64,000 nt of DNA from Phototrophicus methaneseepsis. GTDB taxonomy: Bacteria > Chloroflexota > Anaerolineae > Aggregatilineales > Phototrophicaceae. Positions 18,062 to 26,102 of this stretch are shown piece by piece. Where the stretch lies: the NCBI RefSeq assembly GCF_015500095.1, contig NZ_CP062983.1, positions 5,332,001-5,396,000 of the forward strand. The letters run 5' to 3'. A program made the translations under genes and the position numbers. The number at the start of each line of letters is the position of its first letter. The stretch's first letter is position 1. Below the pieces are notes generated by a model, which saw nothing but the letters and a program-made list of their open reading frames with translations, was not told the DNA's origin and ran no database searches.

Positions 18062-18472
18062 TCAGCCTGCTGTGTTCACCCGTACGGGCTTGATGTAATA
18101 CAAAACACGTTCGTCAACCTCGCGCGGCGGAGCTTCGATACCATAGCGCTTGGGCTTGCCCGTATAGAGCAGCGCGAGTGCATTCATTGATTCACCGCCG
18201 CCTTCGGCTGTAATTGTCTCCACGGTGCCGCGCACCTCAATAAAACGAAACTGATTTTCAGGGTCGAAAGCCATAACCGTCACATTCGGGTTGGCTTCGA
18301 TATTTTTATGTTTCTGGCGGCCTCTCGTGGCATTCACAATGATGTGCGTGCCATCATAACTGCACCAGACGGGCGTCACCTGGATGCTGCTATCCGGCAT
18401 ATGCGTTGCCAGAGAGACGATAATCGGCCCTTCCAGCAGGTCACGATGGGATTCAGGGATTTGTGATGACAT
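18062..18472 (-). CDS. Split-barrel flavin/F420-binding protein (PPOX class)
   Basis: This 136-residue protein has the pyridoxamine-phosphate-oxidase-like split barrel. Signs are IIVSLATHMPDSSIQVTPVW, SYDGTHIIVNATRGRQKHKNI with the basic cofactor-phosphate segment, then NPNVTVMAFDPENQFRFIEVRG. This pattern (TRGRxKxxNIxxNPxVT) is typical of the PPOX-class F420-dependent TIGR03618 and related families. The bound cofactor (F420 or FMN) cannot be decided. It is convergent with the DfsB-like gene, with 40 bases between the stops. A second flavin/F420-type protein lies at 46646-47275. Confidence 0.88.
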   Translation of the reverse strand: MSSQIPESHRDLLEGPIIVSLATHMPDSSIQVTPVWCSYDGTHIIVNATRGRQKHKNIEANPNVTVMAFDPENQFRFIEVRGTVETITAEGGGESMNALALLYTGKPKRYGIEAPPREVDERVLYYIKPVRVNTAG

Positions 18473-18695
18473 GGTTTATGATCCTCCGAGGGTAGCAAAT
18501 AATCAGGTCATGACACTAGGATAGCGTGCTTGAACAGTGCGCGCATTGGGCATATACCATAGGCCGAATCAGTCAGGTCGTCATATTGCACCCTAGAAGG
18601 CTATCGGTATAATGCGGTTATACGGCGTGATGCGCCGCTTCATAGGCATACCCGTTTATAAAACCAATCTGTCAATTAGCCGAACGCATAGTGTT

Positions 18696-19775
18696 ATGGC
18701 CGATAAACGCACCATCGACCAATTGAGTATTGAAGACCTTGAGCGCGCGCTCGCTATCAAGCGCCGTCAGGAACGGCAAGCCCGCTTGCAACGTATGAAG
18801 CAGGCCGGGCGCATCATTGATACGAACCCGCCCAAGCCCAAACCCACGGAGGACCCCTTAGCCGCGCTTGATGAGATGGGCCCAGCTCATCGTAACAGCA
18901 GCGATGCGATGGGGCTGCCAGCCCAGATGATCACGCTGGATCCTTCTACACGCCAGATTAGCCCCTCTGCACCTGCCTTCGAAGATGGCGTGGAGCCACC
19001 CGGTTTTGCCAAGCGCAAAAATGACGCTGAGCAGCATATCTGGCGGACCTTTGTCAATCGCAGCCTGTTATTGGTAGAAGTCGCCGCTGTCGTGGGCCTG
19101 GTTGCCCTGGGAGTAACCATGCTGCAGAGCATTACCATGCTCCAGGACGAGACAGCCGCCGTACAGGCCGAAGCAGATGAAATCCTGCGCGCCGCCATGC
19201 CAACCATCGAACCCACGCCCCAGATCCGGCTCATCAATGACATCGTCTTGCCGGGTGGGCATACGCCACCCATCGACGGCAGCAGTACCTTCAACTTCGG
19301 TGAATTGCCGGAAGGTATGGAATATATGATGGCAGATCAGGTATATGTTCCACAGAATTTCGTCCGTCAGCAGGCCTCGCCACAGACGGCTAAGCGTATC
19401 CGCATCCCGGATATTGGCATCGAAGCACCGATTGTCCAGGGCACGGACTGGGAAGCGCTCAAACTAGGCGTAGGCCAGCTCCCGAATGGCGTCACCCCTG
19501 ATGATGGGACTGGCAACCTCGTCCTGGCGGCGCACAATGACATTTACGGTGAAATCTTCCGCCATATTGACCAGCTTGAAGTTGGGATGGAATTCGAAGT
19601 CGTCACAGATCGGCAGATTTATACCTACCGCGTCACGGGGACGGATATTGTCGATCCTGATGATGTGCACGTCACCGAATCTCGCGGGTACTCGATGGCG
19701 ACCTTGATTTCATGCTATCCCTACCAGGTGAACAATAAAAGGTATATCGTATATGCGGAACGCATCGATGTTTGA
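18696..19775 (+). CDS. Membrane-anchored sortase with long cytoplasmic N-terminus
   Basis: This is a transpeptidase-type sortase of 359 residues from the ATG at 18696. An upstream in-frame ATG at 18612 gives an unlikely extension. Residues 1-130 are charged and probably cytoplasmic, with a helix IEDLERALAIKRRQERQAR. A TM helix lies near 133-155, and the catalytic beta-barrel is at about 225-359. The catalytic triad is visible: His280 in LAAHND, Cys340 in TLISCYPY and Arg349 in NNKRYIVYAE. The CYP motif resembles class D/E sortases. No LPxTG substrate or pilin gene is nearby, so the target protein is unknown. A single sortase with this topology implies a monoderm-type wall. Confidence 0.9.
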   Translation: MADKRTIDQLSIEDLERALAIKRRQERQARLQRMKQAGRIIDTNPPKPKPTEDPLAALDEMGPAHRNSSDAMGLPAQMITLDPSTRQISPSAPAFEDGVEPPGFAKRKNDAEQHIWRTFVNRSLLLVEVAAVVGLVALGVTMLQSITMLQDETAAVQAEADEILRAAMPTIEPTPQIRLINDIVLPGGHTPPIDGSSTFNFGELPEGMEYMMADQVYVPQNFVRQQASPQTAKRIRIPDIGIEAPIVQGTDWEALKLGVGQLPNGVTPDDGTGNLVLAAHNDIYGEIFRHIDQLEVGMEFEVVTDRQIYTYRVTGTDIVDPDDVHVTESRGYSMATLISCYPYQVNNKRYIVYAERIDV

Positions 19776-19897
19776 GTCATCAAGGTACTGAGCCAACTTC
19801 TATTTGACGCTTATTTGAGCTATACTCGTGCCGCGTTCCCAAAGCTATCATCGATTTGGAAAGAATCGATCTCAGACAGATCTAGTTAGAGGAAATC

Positions 19898-20323
19898 ATG
19901 TCGAAACGTCGTAAGAAGGGCAATACGCCCAATATCCCACAAGCTACCCTCGACCGCGCCCGCGAACAGGCTGGGCTGCCCGTTGAGGAACCTATCGACG
20001 AAGCAGAAGAAGTTGAAGTTGAGGAAGCACCGAAACCGCGTGCTGCTGCAGCAGTCAGCAGCAAAAATAAGAGCGCGACACGGTCTGCTGCGAGCAGTCG
20101 CCGTAGTAAAAAAGCACCAAGTGCCACACAAATTGATATGCGTAAACGTCGCGGTGAACTGGATACGGACACCGTAGAAGCCGCCCTGGCCCATCCGGTA
20201 CGCTTCCCCACAGAAGAAGACCTGCATGCAGAGTACGGTTTTGTGCTGCGCGATCTGCGCAACATGTTCCTGTTAGCAGGCGTGCTCATGGTGATTATGA
20301 TTGCCGTGGCAAGCTTCTTGTAA
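19898..20323 (+). CDS. Small tail-anchored membrane protein of unknown function
   Basis: This 141-residue protein is not recognised. The N-terminal two thirds is low-complexity: basic MSKRRKKG, an acidic Glu/Val run around residues 27-45, then Ala/Ser/Lys-rich sequence. Two short conserved-looking parts follow (TQIDMRKRRGELDTDTVEAA and HPVRFPTEEDLHAEYGFVLR). One TM helix at the extreme C-terminus (MFLLAGVLMVIMIAVASFL) makes it a tail-anchored protein. The next gene starts at the base directly after its stop, so the two are likely translationally coupled. Confidence 0.72.
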   Translation: MSKRRKKGNTPNIPQATLDRAREQAGLPVEEPIDEAEEVEVEEAPKPRAAAAVSSKNKSATRSAASSRRSKKAPSATQIDMRKRRGELDTDTVEAALAHPVRFPTEEDLHAEYGFVLRDLRNMFLLAGVLMVIMIAVASFL

Positions 20324-21055
20324 ATGCGGTTGGCACTCATCAGCGATGTTCATGGGAATGCGCTAGCGCTGGAAGCAGTGCTGGCGCATTTAAAATCCCA
20401 ATCGCCCGATCAGCTCGTCTGCCTGGGCGATGTCGCGGCGAATGGGGCCAATCCTATGGAAGCGCTGGCAATGATCGAAGACCTGGATTGCCCGGTTATC
20501 ATGGGCAATATGGATGCTTTCCTGTTAGATAACGCCCTCTATACAGAGCCAGACGGCATTGGTGCTTATTACTATCACACCAGCCAGTGGGCCAGTGAAC
20601 AGCTAACTGAGGAAGCGCGGGCATTTATCAGCCGCTTTACACCCTATCTCAGTATTTATGAACATGGTGTACGTGTGATGTGCTATCATGGCACGCCCCA
20701 TGACTTTGATGAAGGCATCCTGGCGGATACGGCTGCAGATAAGCTGACTGATGTGTTCCATGATTACGAAGCCCAGGTTTATATCGGCGGGCATACCCAT
20801 ATGCCGATGCTGCGACGTTGGGGCCGTAAAATGATCCTGAATCCGGGCAGCGTGGGCCTGGCATGGCAGCCAGACCCAGCAGGCAGCCGGCCAGAATCTT
20901 ATGCGGAATACGCGATAATCGACATCAACAGTGTGCAAGACCTACAGGTGCAGTTTTTTCGTCTGCCCTATGATGTGGCGGCCTATCATCAGCAGATGCG
21001 CACCAGTGGCCTGCCACATGCCAACTGGCTGATTAACCGATGGGCCGATGCATAA
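20324..21055 (+). CDS. Metallophosphoesterase (YfcE/Calcineurin-like)
   Basis: This is a 243-residue dimetal phosphoesterase with the full motif set: LISDVHGNALAL, CLGDVAANG, IMGNMDAF, YHGTPHD and GGHTHMPML, then LNPGSVGL. These are the ligands for a two-metal site. The layout and the NPGSVG ending match the small phosphodiesterase/YfcE-type group that hydrolyses phosphodiesters or Ap4A-like substrates. Its ATG directly abuts the stop of the tail-anchored protein gene. Substrate unknown. Confidence 0.93.
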   Translation: MRLALISDVHGNALALEAVLAHLKSQSPDQLVCLGDVAANGANPMEALAMIEDLDCPVIMGNMDAFLLDNALYTEPDGIGAYYYHTSQWASEQLTEEARAFISRFTPYLSIYEHGVRVMCYHGTPHDFDEGILADTAADKLTDVFHDYEAQVYIGGHTHMPMLRRWGRKMILNPGSVGLAWQPDPAGSRPESYAEYAIIDINSVQDLQVQFFRLPYDVAAYHQQMRTSGLPHANWLINRWADA

Positions 21056-21198
21056 CTACAGCGATGCCCAAGGTGAACCAATCAGCAGCAAAACCCCTTC
21101 ATTGGGCATACCGGGCTTCTTGAGGGATTCGTTATAATGGCCCGCGATAAGGGCCTCGGGGTTTCTATTGAATTGTTTGTAGTGTGGGTTGTGATGTG

Positions 21199-21894
21199 AT
21201 GATGGATTGGGGCAGCGTACCTTGTTTCGTTGGCATCGGACCGGATGTAATACACCGGTTAGAAGGTGCTGCGCATCGCCACAGCTACCAGGCAGGGGCG
21301 ACGATTTTCAACGAGGGCGAGACTTGTACGGGGCTCCATGTCGTGGTCGAAGGCCTGGTACGCATCTACCGAATCAGCCCGGAAGGCCGCATGCACACCC
21401 TGAGCCTGCTGCGCCCACCCACCACCTTTAACGAAGTGGCGGCGGTAGATGGCGGCGTGAACCCCTATAATGCTGTCGCGGTAACAGCAGCCGTCGTCAT
21501 GCAGATCGGCCATGAACAATTGATGCAACTGCTCACCAGTGAGCGCGATCTGCTGCAAAATTACGTGCAGGCACTGGCACACGTCAATCGCAAATACATC
21601 GAACGGCTGGAAGACATGACATTCCGGTCGATTCCTTCGCGGCTGGCGAAGCTCTTCATCTACGAAACAACGTATGCAGATACCATCAGCGAAGCCCCCA
21701 CTAAGCTCACGCAGGAAGAAATCGCCAGCATTTTGGGCACCACCCGCGAAGTCGTCGGGCGTGCCTTACGGGCGCTGCTTAATGCGAACTTGCTGCGCAA
21801 AAAAGGCCGCCAGGTCTTCATTGCAGATCGTGAAGGATTGGAATACCTGGCAGAAACGAACGAGATGCCGCTCGGCCAAAAGCTGGAAAACTAG
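21199..21894 (+). CDS. Crp/Fnr family transcription regulator
   Basis: This regulator is about 231 residues long. ATG codons at 21199 and 21202 and a GTG at 21184 are all in frame, and none has a clear ribosome site. The N-terminal cyclic-nucleotide-binding jelly roll shows TIFNEGETCTGLHVVVEG and VRIYRISPEGRMHTLSLL. A dimerisation helix follows (LTSERDLLQNYVQALAHVNR). The C-terminal winged helix carries the Crp-type recognition motif LTQEEIASILGTTREVVGRA and a wing LRKKGRQVFI. There are no cysteine clusters for an Fe-S cofactor, so it is unlike Fnr. A TATAAT hexamer lies at 21133-21138. Target genes unknown. Confidence 0.92.
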   Translation: MMDWGSVPCFVGIGPDVIHRLEGAAHRHSYQAGATIFNEGETCTGLHVVVEGLVRIYRISPEGRMHTLSLLRPPTTFNEVAAVDGGVNPYNAVAVTAAVVMQIGHEQLMQLLTSERDLLQNYVQALAHVNRKYIERLEDMTFRSIPSRLAKLFIYETTYADTISEAPTKLTQEEIASILGTTREVVGRALRALLNANLLRKKGRQVFIADREGLEYLAETNEMPLGQKLEN

Positions 21895-22060
21895 ACCACA
21901 CCCCCTGTTCGTCGTTCAAATTCAAGCCCTCTGCACATTTTGCCCCTTCGCGGCGCTGATTTGAAATGCATTGTCGGAGCATGCTGGCATCTTATGACCG
22001 TTCATAAGCCGCCAGAACAGCTTGTAGACAAGCACCGCAAATTATGTTATGCTGCTCATT

Positions 22061-22129
22061 ATGATTCACTACTCGAACGGCCTCATTTTATCTTTTAGCC
22101 TCCTCTCATGTGGTCAGGGCGCAGCATAA
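22061..22129 (+). CDS. Possible leader peptide upstream of the ABC-F gene
   Basis: This is a 22-codon frame, ATG at 22061 and TAA at 22127-22129. It has no Shine-Dalgarno site, but its ATG falls at the predicted transcription start, which would make it leaderless. The 3' end of the frame covers segment 1 of the candidate attenuator. A ribosome stalled late in the frame would therefore free segment 2 to block the terminator. It could be chance. Confidence 0.35.
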   Translation: MIHYSNGLILSFSLLSCGQGAA

Positions 22130-22180
22130 CCCTAGCGCCTGTCACTCAGTAATACACCTTGGTAATACATCAAACGGTCA

Positions 22181-22205
22181 ACGGGCGCATGCGGCCCGTT
22201 TTTTT
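22181..22205 (+). terminator. Terminator hairpin in the ABC-F leader
   Basis: Arms ACGGGC (22181-22186) and GCCCGT (22194-22199) surround a 7-base loop and are followed by a run of seven T (22199-22205). The position, 84 bases before the ABC-F start and 290 bases after the Crp gene, fits a leader attenuator better than a Crp-gene terminator. Confidence 0.75.
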
Positions 22206-22288
22206 GCGTATGTTGTGCCCTTCTCGATAGGATTAGGATGTGCTGCGCGATGGTGGGTGCGCTGCGCCAACCTATATAGGAGCACAGT

Positions 22289-23938
22289 ATGAACATCTTA
22301 GAGCTACATCACGTCAGAGTGAACTACCTGGGGCGGGATATCTTCACAGATATAACCTATGCCCTGGGAGATCGGGACCGCATCGGGCTGGTTGGCCCCA
22401 ACGGTGCAGGCAAATCGACCCTGATTAAGCTAATCATGGGCATGATCGCCCCAGAAAGCGGGCATATCGTCCGGCATGGGGCGCAGCACCTGGGCTATCT
22501 GCCACAAGACATCGAGCTACCCAGCGGCATGACCCTGCTTGAAGTTGCGATGATCTTGCCACCCCAGCTCAAAGCCATTGAAGCAGAACTCGCTGCCATT
22601 GAAGCAAAGTTAGCAGAGCCAGAAGTCTATGGTCATCCGAGTCGACTACAAAAAGTGCTCACCGAGCAGGAACAGGTGCTGGCGCGCTATGACAGATTGA
22701 ATGGTCCGCGCCATGCCAGCCAGGTCAAGAAGCTGCTCTCCATCCTGGGGTTCACGGCAGGTGATTATGACCTGCCATCAGAGTCGCTCAGTGGTGGGCA
22801 GAAGAAGCTCATCAAAATTGTGCAGCTTTCCGTAGCGGCGCCGAATATTTTGCTGCTAGATGAACCAGATAATCACCTTGATGTGGATGGCAAGCAGAAT
22901 CTGGAGCGCTTCATCAACCAGTACCCTGGTTGTGTGCTGATCGTCAGCCATGACCGTTACCTGCTGGATGAAGTGGCGACGAAAATCATCGAGCTAGAAA
23001 ACGGCAAGCTGACGGAATATATCGGCAACTACACAGCCTATACGACAGAAAAGGAACTGGCACGTCTGCGTCAGCAGCAAGCCTATATCGCCCAGCAAAA
23101 AGAGATTGCACGCATCGAAGCAGCGATTGCCCGCTTTGAACTGTGGGCCAGCATGGTCGTCGACGAGCGCCACATCAAGCAAGCACGCAGCCGCCGTAAA
23201 ATGCTGGATCGCATGGAAGCAAACGGCGAAATCATCGAGAAAGTGGTTGATCCGCGCATGATGAACCTATCCATAACGGGTTCACGCGGTAGCAAAGAAG
23301 CGCTATCGCTCAAAGAGCTGGGCATGGCCTTTGACGATGACCTGCTCTTCTATGATGTCAACTTCCTGCTGCGACATGGCGAACGTGTCGGGCTGGTCGG
23401 GGCCAATGGTGTTGGCAAAAGTGTGTTGTTTAAGCTGATCCTGGGCCAGTTGCAGCCTTACGAAGGCACTGTCAAGATCGGGCCGAGCTGTACGGTTGGC
23501 TATTACAGTCAGGAGCACCAGACGCTGGTCCCATGGCTGGACCGTACCCCCCTAGACCTCATCCGCGACCTGAAAACGGGCAGCGAAGGGCAGGCGGTTT
23601 CCTTTTTGACGAATATGCTGTTCAAATATCAGCAGGTGCGCCAACCGATTCGCACGCTTTCCGGTGGGGAACGCAGCCGCTTGCAATTGGCAATCTTGAT
23701 GCTGCAAGAGCCGAACTTGCTGCTTCTGGATGAGCCAACCAATAACCTGGATATTGCGTCTGTAGAAGTGCTGGAAAAAACGCTCGATGAGTTCCAGGGC
23801 AGCATCCTGACCATTTCGCATGATCGCTATTTTCTGGATCGCGTTGTGGATCGCATCATCGAACTGCGCGACGGGACCCTCTTCACCTACGAAGGCGGTT
23901 ATACCGATTATGCCAATGAAGCCCTCAAGGTGACTTAG
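22289..23938 (+). CDS. ABC-F family ATPase (ribosome-associated type)
   Basis: This is a 549-residue soluble protein with two ABC ATPase domains and no TM segment. Domain 1 has GPNGAGKST, LSGGQKKLIKI and ILLLDEPDNHLD. Domain 2 has GANGVGKSV, LSGGERSRLQLA and LLLLDEPTNNLD. The charged linker between them (about residues 240-330: RLRQQQAYIAQQKEIARIEA and later RSRRKMLDRMEA) is the P-site tRNA-interaction motif region of ABC-F proteins. Family members act on the 50S ribosome, in translation quality control or in resistance to ribosome antibiotics. Which applies here is unknown. AGGAG at 22278-22282 supports the ATG at 22289. Confidence 0.95.
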   Translation: MNILELHHVRVNYLGRDIFTDITYALGDRDRIGLVGPNGAGKSTLIKLIMGMIAPESGHIVRHGAQHLGYLPQDIELPSGMTLLEVAMILPPQLKAIEAELAAIEAKLAEPEVYGHPSRLQKVLTEQEQVLARYDRLNGPRHASQVKKLLSILGFTAGDYDLPSESLSGGQKKLIKIVQLSVAAPNILLLDEPDNHLDVDGKQNLERFINQYPGCVLIVSHDRYLLDEVATKIIELENGKLTEYIGNYTAYTTEKELARLRQQQAYIAQQKEIARIEAAIARFELWASMVVDERHIKQARSRRKMLDRMEANGEIIEKVVDPRMMNLSITGSRGSKEALSLKELGMAFDDDLLFYDVNFLLRHGERVGLVGANGVGKSVLFKLILGQLQPYEGTVKIGPSCTVGYYSQEHQTLVPWLDRTPLDLIRDLKTGSEGQAVSFLTNMLFKYQQVRQPIRTLSGGERSRLQLAILMLQEPNLLLLDEPTNNLDIASVEVLEKTLDEFQGSILTISHDRYFLDRVVDRIIELRDGTLFTYEGGYTDYANEALKVT

Positions 23939-23942
23939 TTCG

Positions 23943-23963
23943 GGGCGGGTCCTGAACCCGCCC
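23943..23963 (+). terminator. GC-rich hairpin after the ABC-F gene
   Basis: Perfect 8-base arms GGGCGGGT (23943-23950) and ACCCGCCC (23956-23963) surround a CCTGA loop. The downstream T content is low (TATTCCCTTTAT). It lies 4 bases after the stop. Confidence 0.6.
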
Positions 23964-24105
23964 TATTCCCTTTATGGCTGATGACATCCCTACTCAGCCC
24001 AAAATTACGACAAACCACGTATAAAACTACGGAAAAAGTCCTAATGACTTCTTTTAATCTTCTGCTTATGATTAAGTTATATTACGCTTTTTAGGATAAA
24101 GAATC

Positions 24106-24501
24106 ATGGGCTTTCAAGTGAGCTGGCTGGTCGCAGACCGGGTTATGGAAGTATCGACATTTGGCACCATCACTAAAGAGGACATTATCGCTTTAAATGA
24201 TGCTGTCAGACGCAATACAAGCCCGGCAACCCTGCACATCCTTTATAATGCCGCAGAGATTGAGCACCCTTACTTCTACAAAGATGAACTGCTTGAGCTC
24301 GTCTCGGTATTGTCAGAAGATAGAATCGGCTGGCTGGTTCTTACAGGCCATGTGTCACCCTTGGTGCACTTTATGACGACGACATTTGCAGCGAAGGCCA
24401 AGCTGCCGATTGTGCGAGCAAAAGACCGCAGCGAAGCGTTGGATCTCCTGCTGGAATTAGACCCAACACTGGCTACCGCCCTGGTACACGGTATTGCATA
24501 A
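24106..24501 (+). CDS. Small STAS-like protein, family copy 2
   Basis: This 131-residue soluble protein has the same secondary-structure order as the copies at 8742 and 41373. It has a first strand pair (MGFQVSWLVADRVMEVSTFG), a helix ITKEDIIALNDAVR, a central strand LHILYNAAEIEHPY, a helix, a strand IGWLVLTG and a last helix. No Ser phospho-site motif can be named. The role may be protein-protein interaction in signalling, given the many receivers nearby. It is flanked upstream by a 167-bp gap and downstream by a terminator, so it is transcribed alone. Confidence 0.72.
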   Translation: MGFQVSWLVADRVMEVSTFGTITKEDIIALNDAVRRNTSPATLHILYNAAEIEHPYFYKDELLELVSVLSEDRIGWLVLTGHVSPLVHFMTTTFAAKAKLPIVRAKDRSEALDLLLELDPTLATALVHGIA

Positions 24502-24595
24502 AAACGCCTCTGGTACCCTCTCAGACAACGTAGCTTCAGGGCATAACATCGAGTAGGCCCTTGAACAGCTTGAACAAAAACAGCCTGGAAGATGC

Positions 24596-24623
24596 AAAAG
24601 AGATGCTTTGGCGTCTCTTTTTT
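24596..24623 (+). terminator. Rho-independent terminator
   Basis: Arms AAAAGAGATGC (24596-24606) and GCGTCTCTTTT (24611-24621), with one G-T wobble, surround a TTTG loop followed by more T. It terminates the STAS-like gene 95 bases upstream. Confidence 0.85.
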
Positions 24624-24633
24624 GTTTCATTTG

Positions 24634-24659
24634 TACGACAAACGTTTATAAACGTCGTA
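24634..24659. promoter_or_regulatory. Palindromic operator-like site
   Basis: Arms TACGAC (24634-24639) and GTCGTA (24654-24659) enclose a perfect 14-base palindrome ACGTTTATAAACGT (24642-24655). It lies about 70 bases upstream of the next start. The 11-mer TAAACGTCGTA (24649-24659) recurs at 30094-30104, just upstream of the TPR gene. It is probably a protein-binding site. Confidence 0.4.
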
Positions 24660-24727
24660 TGAACATAGGTTGCAACCAGGGCGGATTATTGGGTATTTTG
24701 GAGGTATCGCTTAGCTAGGAGCCCATT

Positions 24728-25483
24728 ATGTACAATAAACGCTATCGACTGGTCTGGTTTTTCTTAGCCCTGCCACTCGTGCTCGCTGCTGTTGTCTCTC
24801 AGCAAGTATGGGGTTATGTATTGGGTCGTCCTGCCCCACTAACGGACGATTTTGCTCTGGTCGATGATGTCACCCTCGCGACACTCGCATCCACGTGTTA
24901 CGACGGCAACTTGGTCGTACCTGAGCAAACAAGCGCCCTCACCACAGAATTAGCAGACCTTTATGAACAGAGCCCCAACGATGTCCCCCTGTTCCGGTCG
25001 CTGGCCAGCCTGGACGTTCCGATGCCATTGACCATACTCTATAACCAGGATGTCGCCCAGATAGTAGCGCATCTCCTGCAAGCGGAAAGCCCTGATCTAG
25101 GCCCAAGCATGTCCCCAACAGGCTATTACACGGCCCTGGATAACGATGCAATCGCCAGAGACTGGTACTACGAAGGTCGCGTTATCGTCGCCAGCGGGCG
25201 CACCCAGGATGGCGACCCCCTCATGCACGTCAGCCTGACCAGTGGCGAAGTGACAAACGATGATTATCATTTCTACGAGTATTTGTTACAGCCAAATTGG
25301 GCAGATGGCACTTACGAAATTCTCGCAGTCCAACATTTCAAATATGAGGTGGCCGGGATGGAAGGCTTCGAATTCCCGGTGATAGCAAGCCTCTTCCTGA
25401 CGTTGGCCTTCCCGCTCATCCTGGCGAGCTGGTTCTGGGCCCGTCGGGGTGGCGAAAAGCGCAAACGCTATCTGGTACAATAA
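24728..25483 (+). CDS. Membrane protein with large extracytoplasmic domain, unknown function
   Basis: This 251-residue protein is not recognised. TM helix 1 is at about 7-29 (VWFFLALPLVLAAVVSQQVW). A soluble middle (30-215) contains two Cys-free alpha/beta-like parts with YEQSPNDVPLFRSLASL and ARDWYYEGRVIVAS. TM helix 2 is at about 220-240 (FPVIASLFLTLAFPLILASW), followed by a short basic tail GGEKRKRYLVQ. This predicts a cytoplasmic N- and C-terminus with an outside domain. TAGGAG with 6-base spacing supports the ATG. A palindromic site lies in the promoter region. Confidence 0.72.
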   Translation: MYNKRYRLVWFFLALPLVLAAVVSQQVWGYVLGRPAPLTDDFALVDDVTLATLASTCYDGNLVVPEQTSALTTELADLYEQSPNDVPLFRSLASLDVPMPLTILYNQDVAQIVAHLLQAESPDLGPSMSPTGYYTALDNDAIARDWYYEGRVIVASGRTQDGDPLMHVSLTSGEVTNDDYHFYEYLLQPNWADGTYEILAVQHFKYEVAGMEGFEFPVIASLFLTLAFPLILASWFWARRGGEKRKRYLVQ

Positions 25484-25528
25484 CAGCCTATCGGAACCTC
25501 CTTTTCAGGAGATGTTTCAGGAGGCGTG

Positions 25529-25957
25529 ATGTCACAGCACTATTGGGTCGGAGTCGTCGTCAAGGATCACATCTTAAAGGGTGTTGACGGCGGCTTCTGC
25601 CAATTGGGTCATGGTAAAAAATCTTATGTGCAGCGCCTTGCCCCTGGGGATTGGCTTGTTTATTATGCACCCCGCACCACTCTAAAAGACGGCGATCCGG
25701 TTCGGGCGTTCGTCGCTCTCGGCCAAGTTAAAGAAGGCGACGTTTACCAGCATCAAGAGGCCAGCGACTTCCATCCCTGGCGGCGCGACATCGACTATAG
25801 TAGTGGTACAGAAGCCGATATTTACCCCCTACTGGATCAACTCAGCTTCATACAGGACCGTACACATTGGGGAATGCAGTTCCGCCGTTCCCTGTTCGAA
25901 GTCTCACGAGCAGATTTTGAAATTATCACCGAAGCAATGGGCGTCTCGCTCCCATAA
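25529..25957 (+). CDS. EVE domain protein
   Basis: This 142-residue single-domain protein is of the EVE (PUA/YTH-like) fold. It has HYWVGVVVKDHILKGVDGGF, then KKSYVQRLAPGDWLVYYAPR, FVALGQVKEGDVYQ and a C-terminal FRRSLFEVSRADFEII. EVE domains read modified bases in DNA or RNA; several are tied to restriction systems, others to tRNA. The small stand-alone form with the GDWLVYYAPR motif is a common housekeeping-like type of unknown target. AGGAGG lies only 4 bases from the ATG, which is close, and a GTG at 25526 is closer still. The gene is 45 bases after the membrane-protein gene and could be co-transcribed. Confidence 0.88.
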   Translation: MSQHYWVGVVVKDHILKGVDGGFCQLGHGKKSYVQRLAPGDWLVYYAPRTTLKDGDPVRAFVALGQVKEGDVYQHQEASDFHPWRRDIDYSSGTEADIYPLLDQLSFIQDRTHWGMQFRRSLFEVSRADFEIITEAMGVSLP

Positions 25958-26057
25958 GCCCCTACACCTCATGTCCTCACCATTCCCATCATGTGACTAT
26001 GCCAAAATGAATACATCGCGTTTTTAACAACCGATTTGTTTTCTCTAAAAATTATTT

Positions 26058-26088
26058 TTGACTATAATGTAATGTGACTGACTATAAT
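26058..26088 (+). promoter_or_regulatory. Candidate promoter of the receiver gene
   Basis: TTGACT (26058-26063) and TATAAT (26083-26088) are spaced by 19 bases, somewhat long. The same decamer GACTATAATG occurs twice, at 26060-26069 and 26080-26089, so a second overlapping -10 is possible. Start codon 26103 is about 8 bases after the expected transcription start, giving a very short leader. Confidence 0.45.
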
Positions 26089-26102
26089 GACTGGAAATTA
26101 TT

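Larger units (their letters stand above)
22025..22205 (+). promoter_or_regulatory. Candidate promoter, leader and attenuator of the ABC-F gene
   Basis: A promoter-like pair TAGACA (22025-22030) and TATGCT (22048-22053) has 17-base spacing. It would start RNA near 22060, right at a 22-codon open frame. Four short segments can pair in alternative ways: 1 GGGCGC (22117-22122), 2 GCGCCT (22135-22140), 3 GGGCGC (22183-22188) and 4 GCCCGT (22194-22199). Segments 3 and 4 form the terminator stem. Segments 1 with 2, or 2 with 3, exclude or permit it. Family knowledge: genes for antibiotic-resistance ABC-F proteins are often controlled by ribosome-sensing attenuation. The pairing is seen; regulation is inferred. 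Confidence 0.45.
21895..22288. other. Crp gene to ABC-F gene intergenic region
   Basis: This 394-bp region has no obvious full-length gene. Its right half holds the candidate promoter, leader frame and terminator described separately. After the terminator (22205) there are about 70 bases, then AGGAG at 22278-22282 for the ABC-F start. The left half (21895-22020) shows nothing I can name. Confidence 0.5.

Noticed and set aside
25529-25957. EVE protein as part of a restriction system
   Set aside because: The stand-alone small form is common and no methylase or nuclease gene lies nearby.
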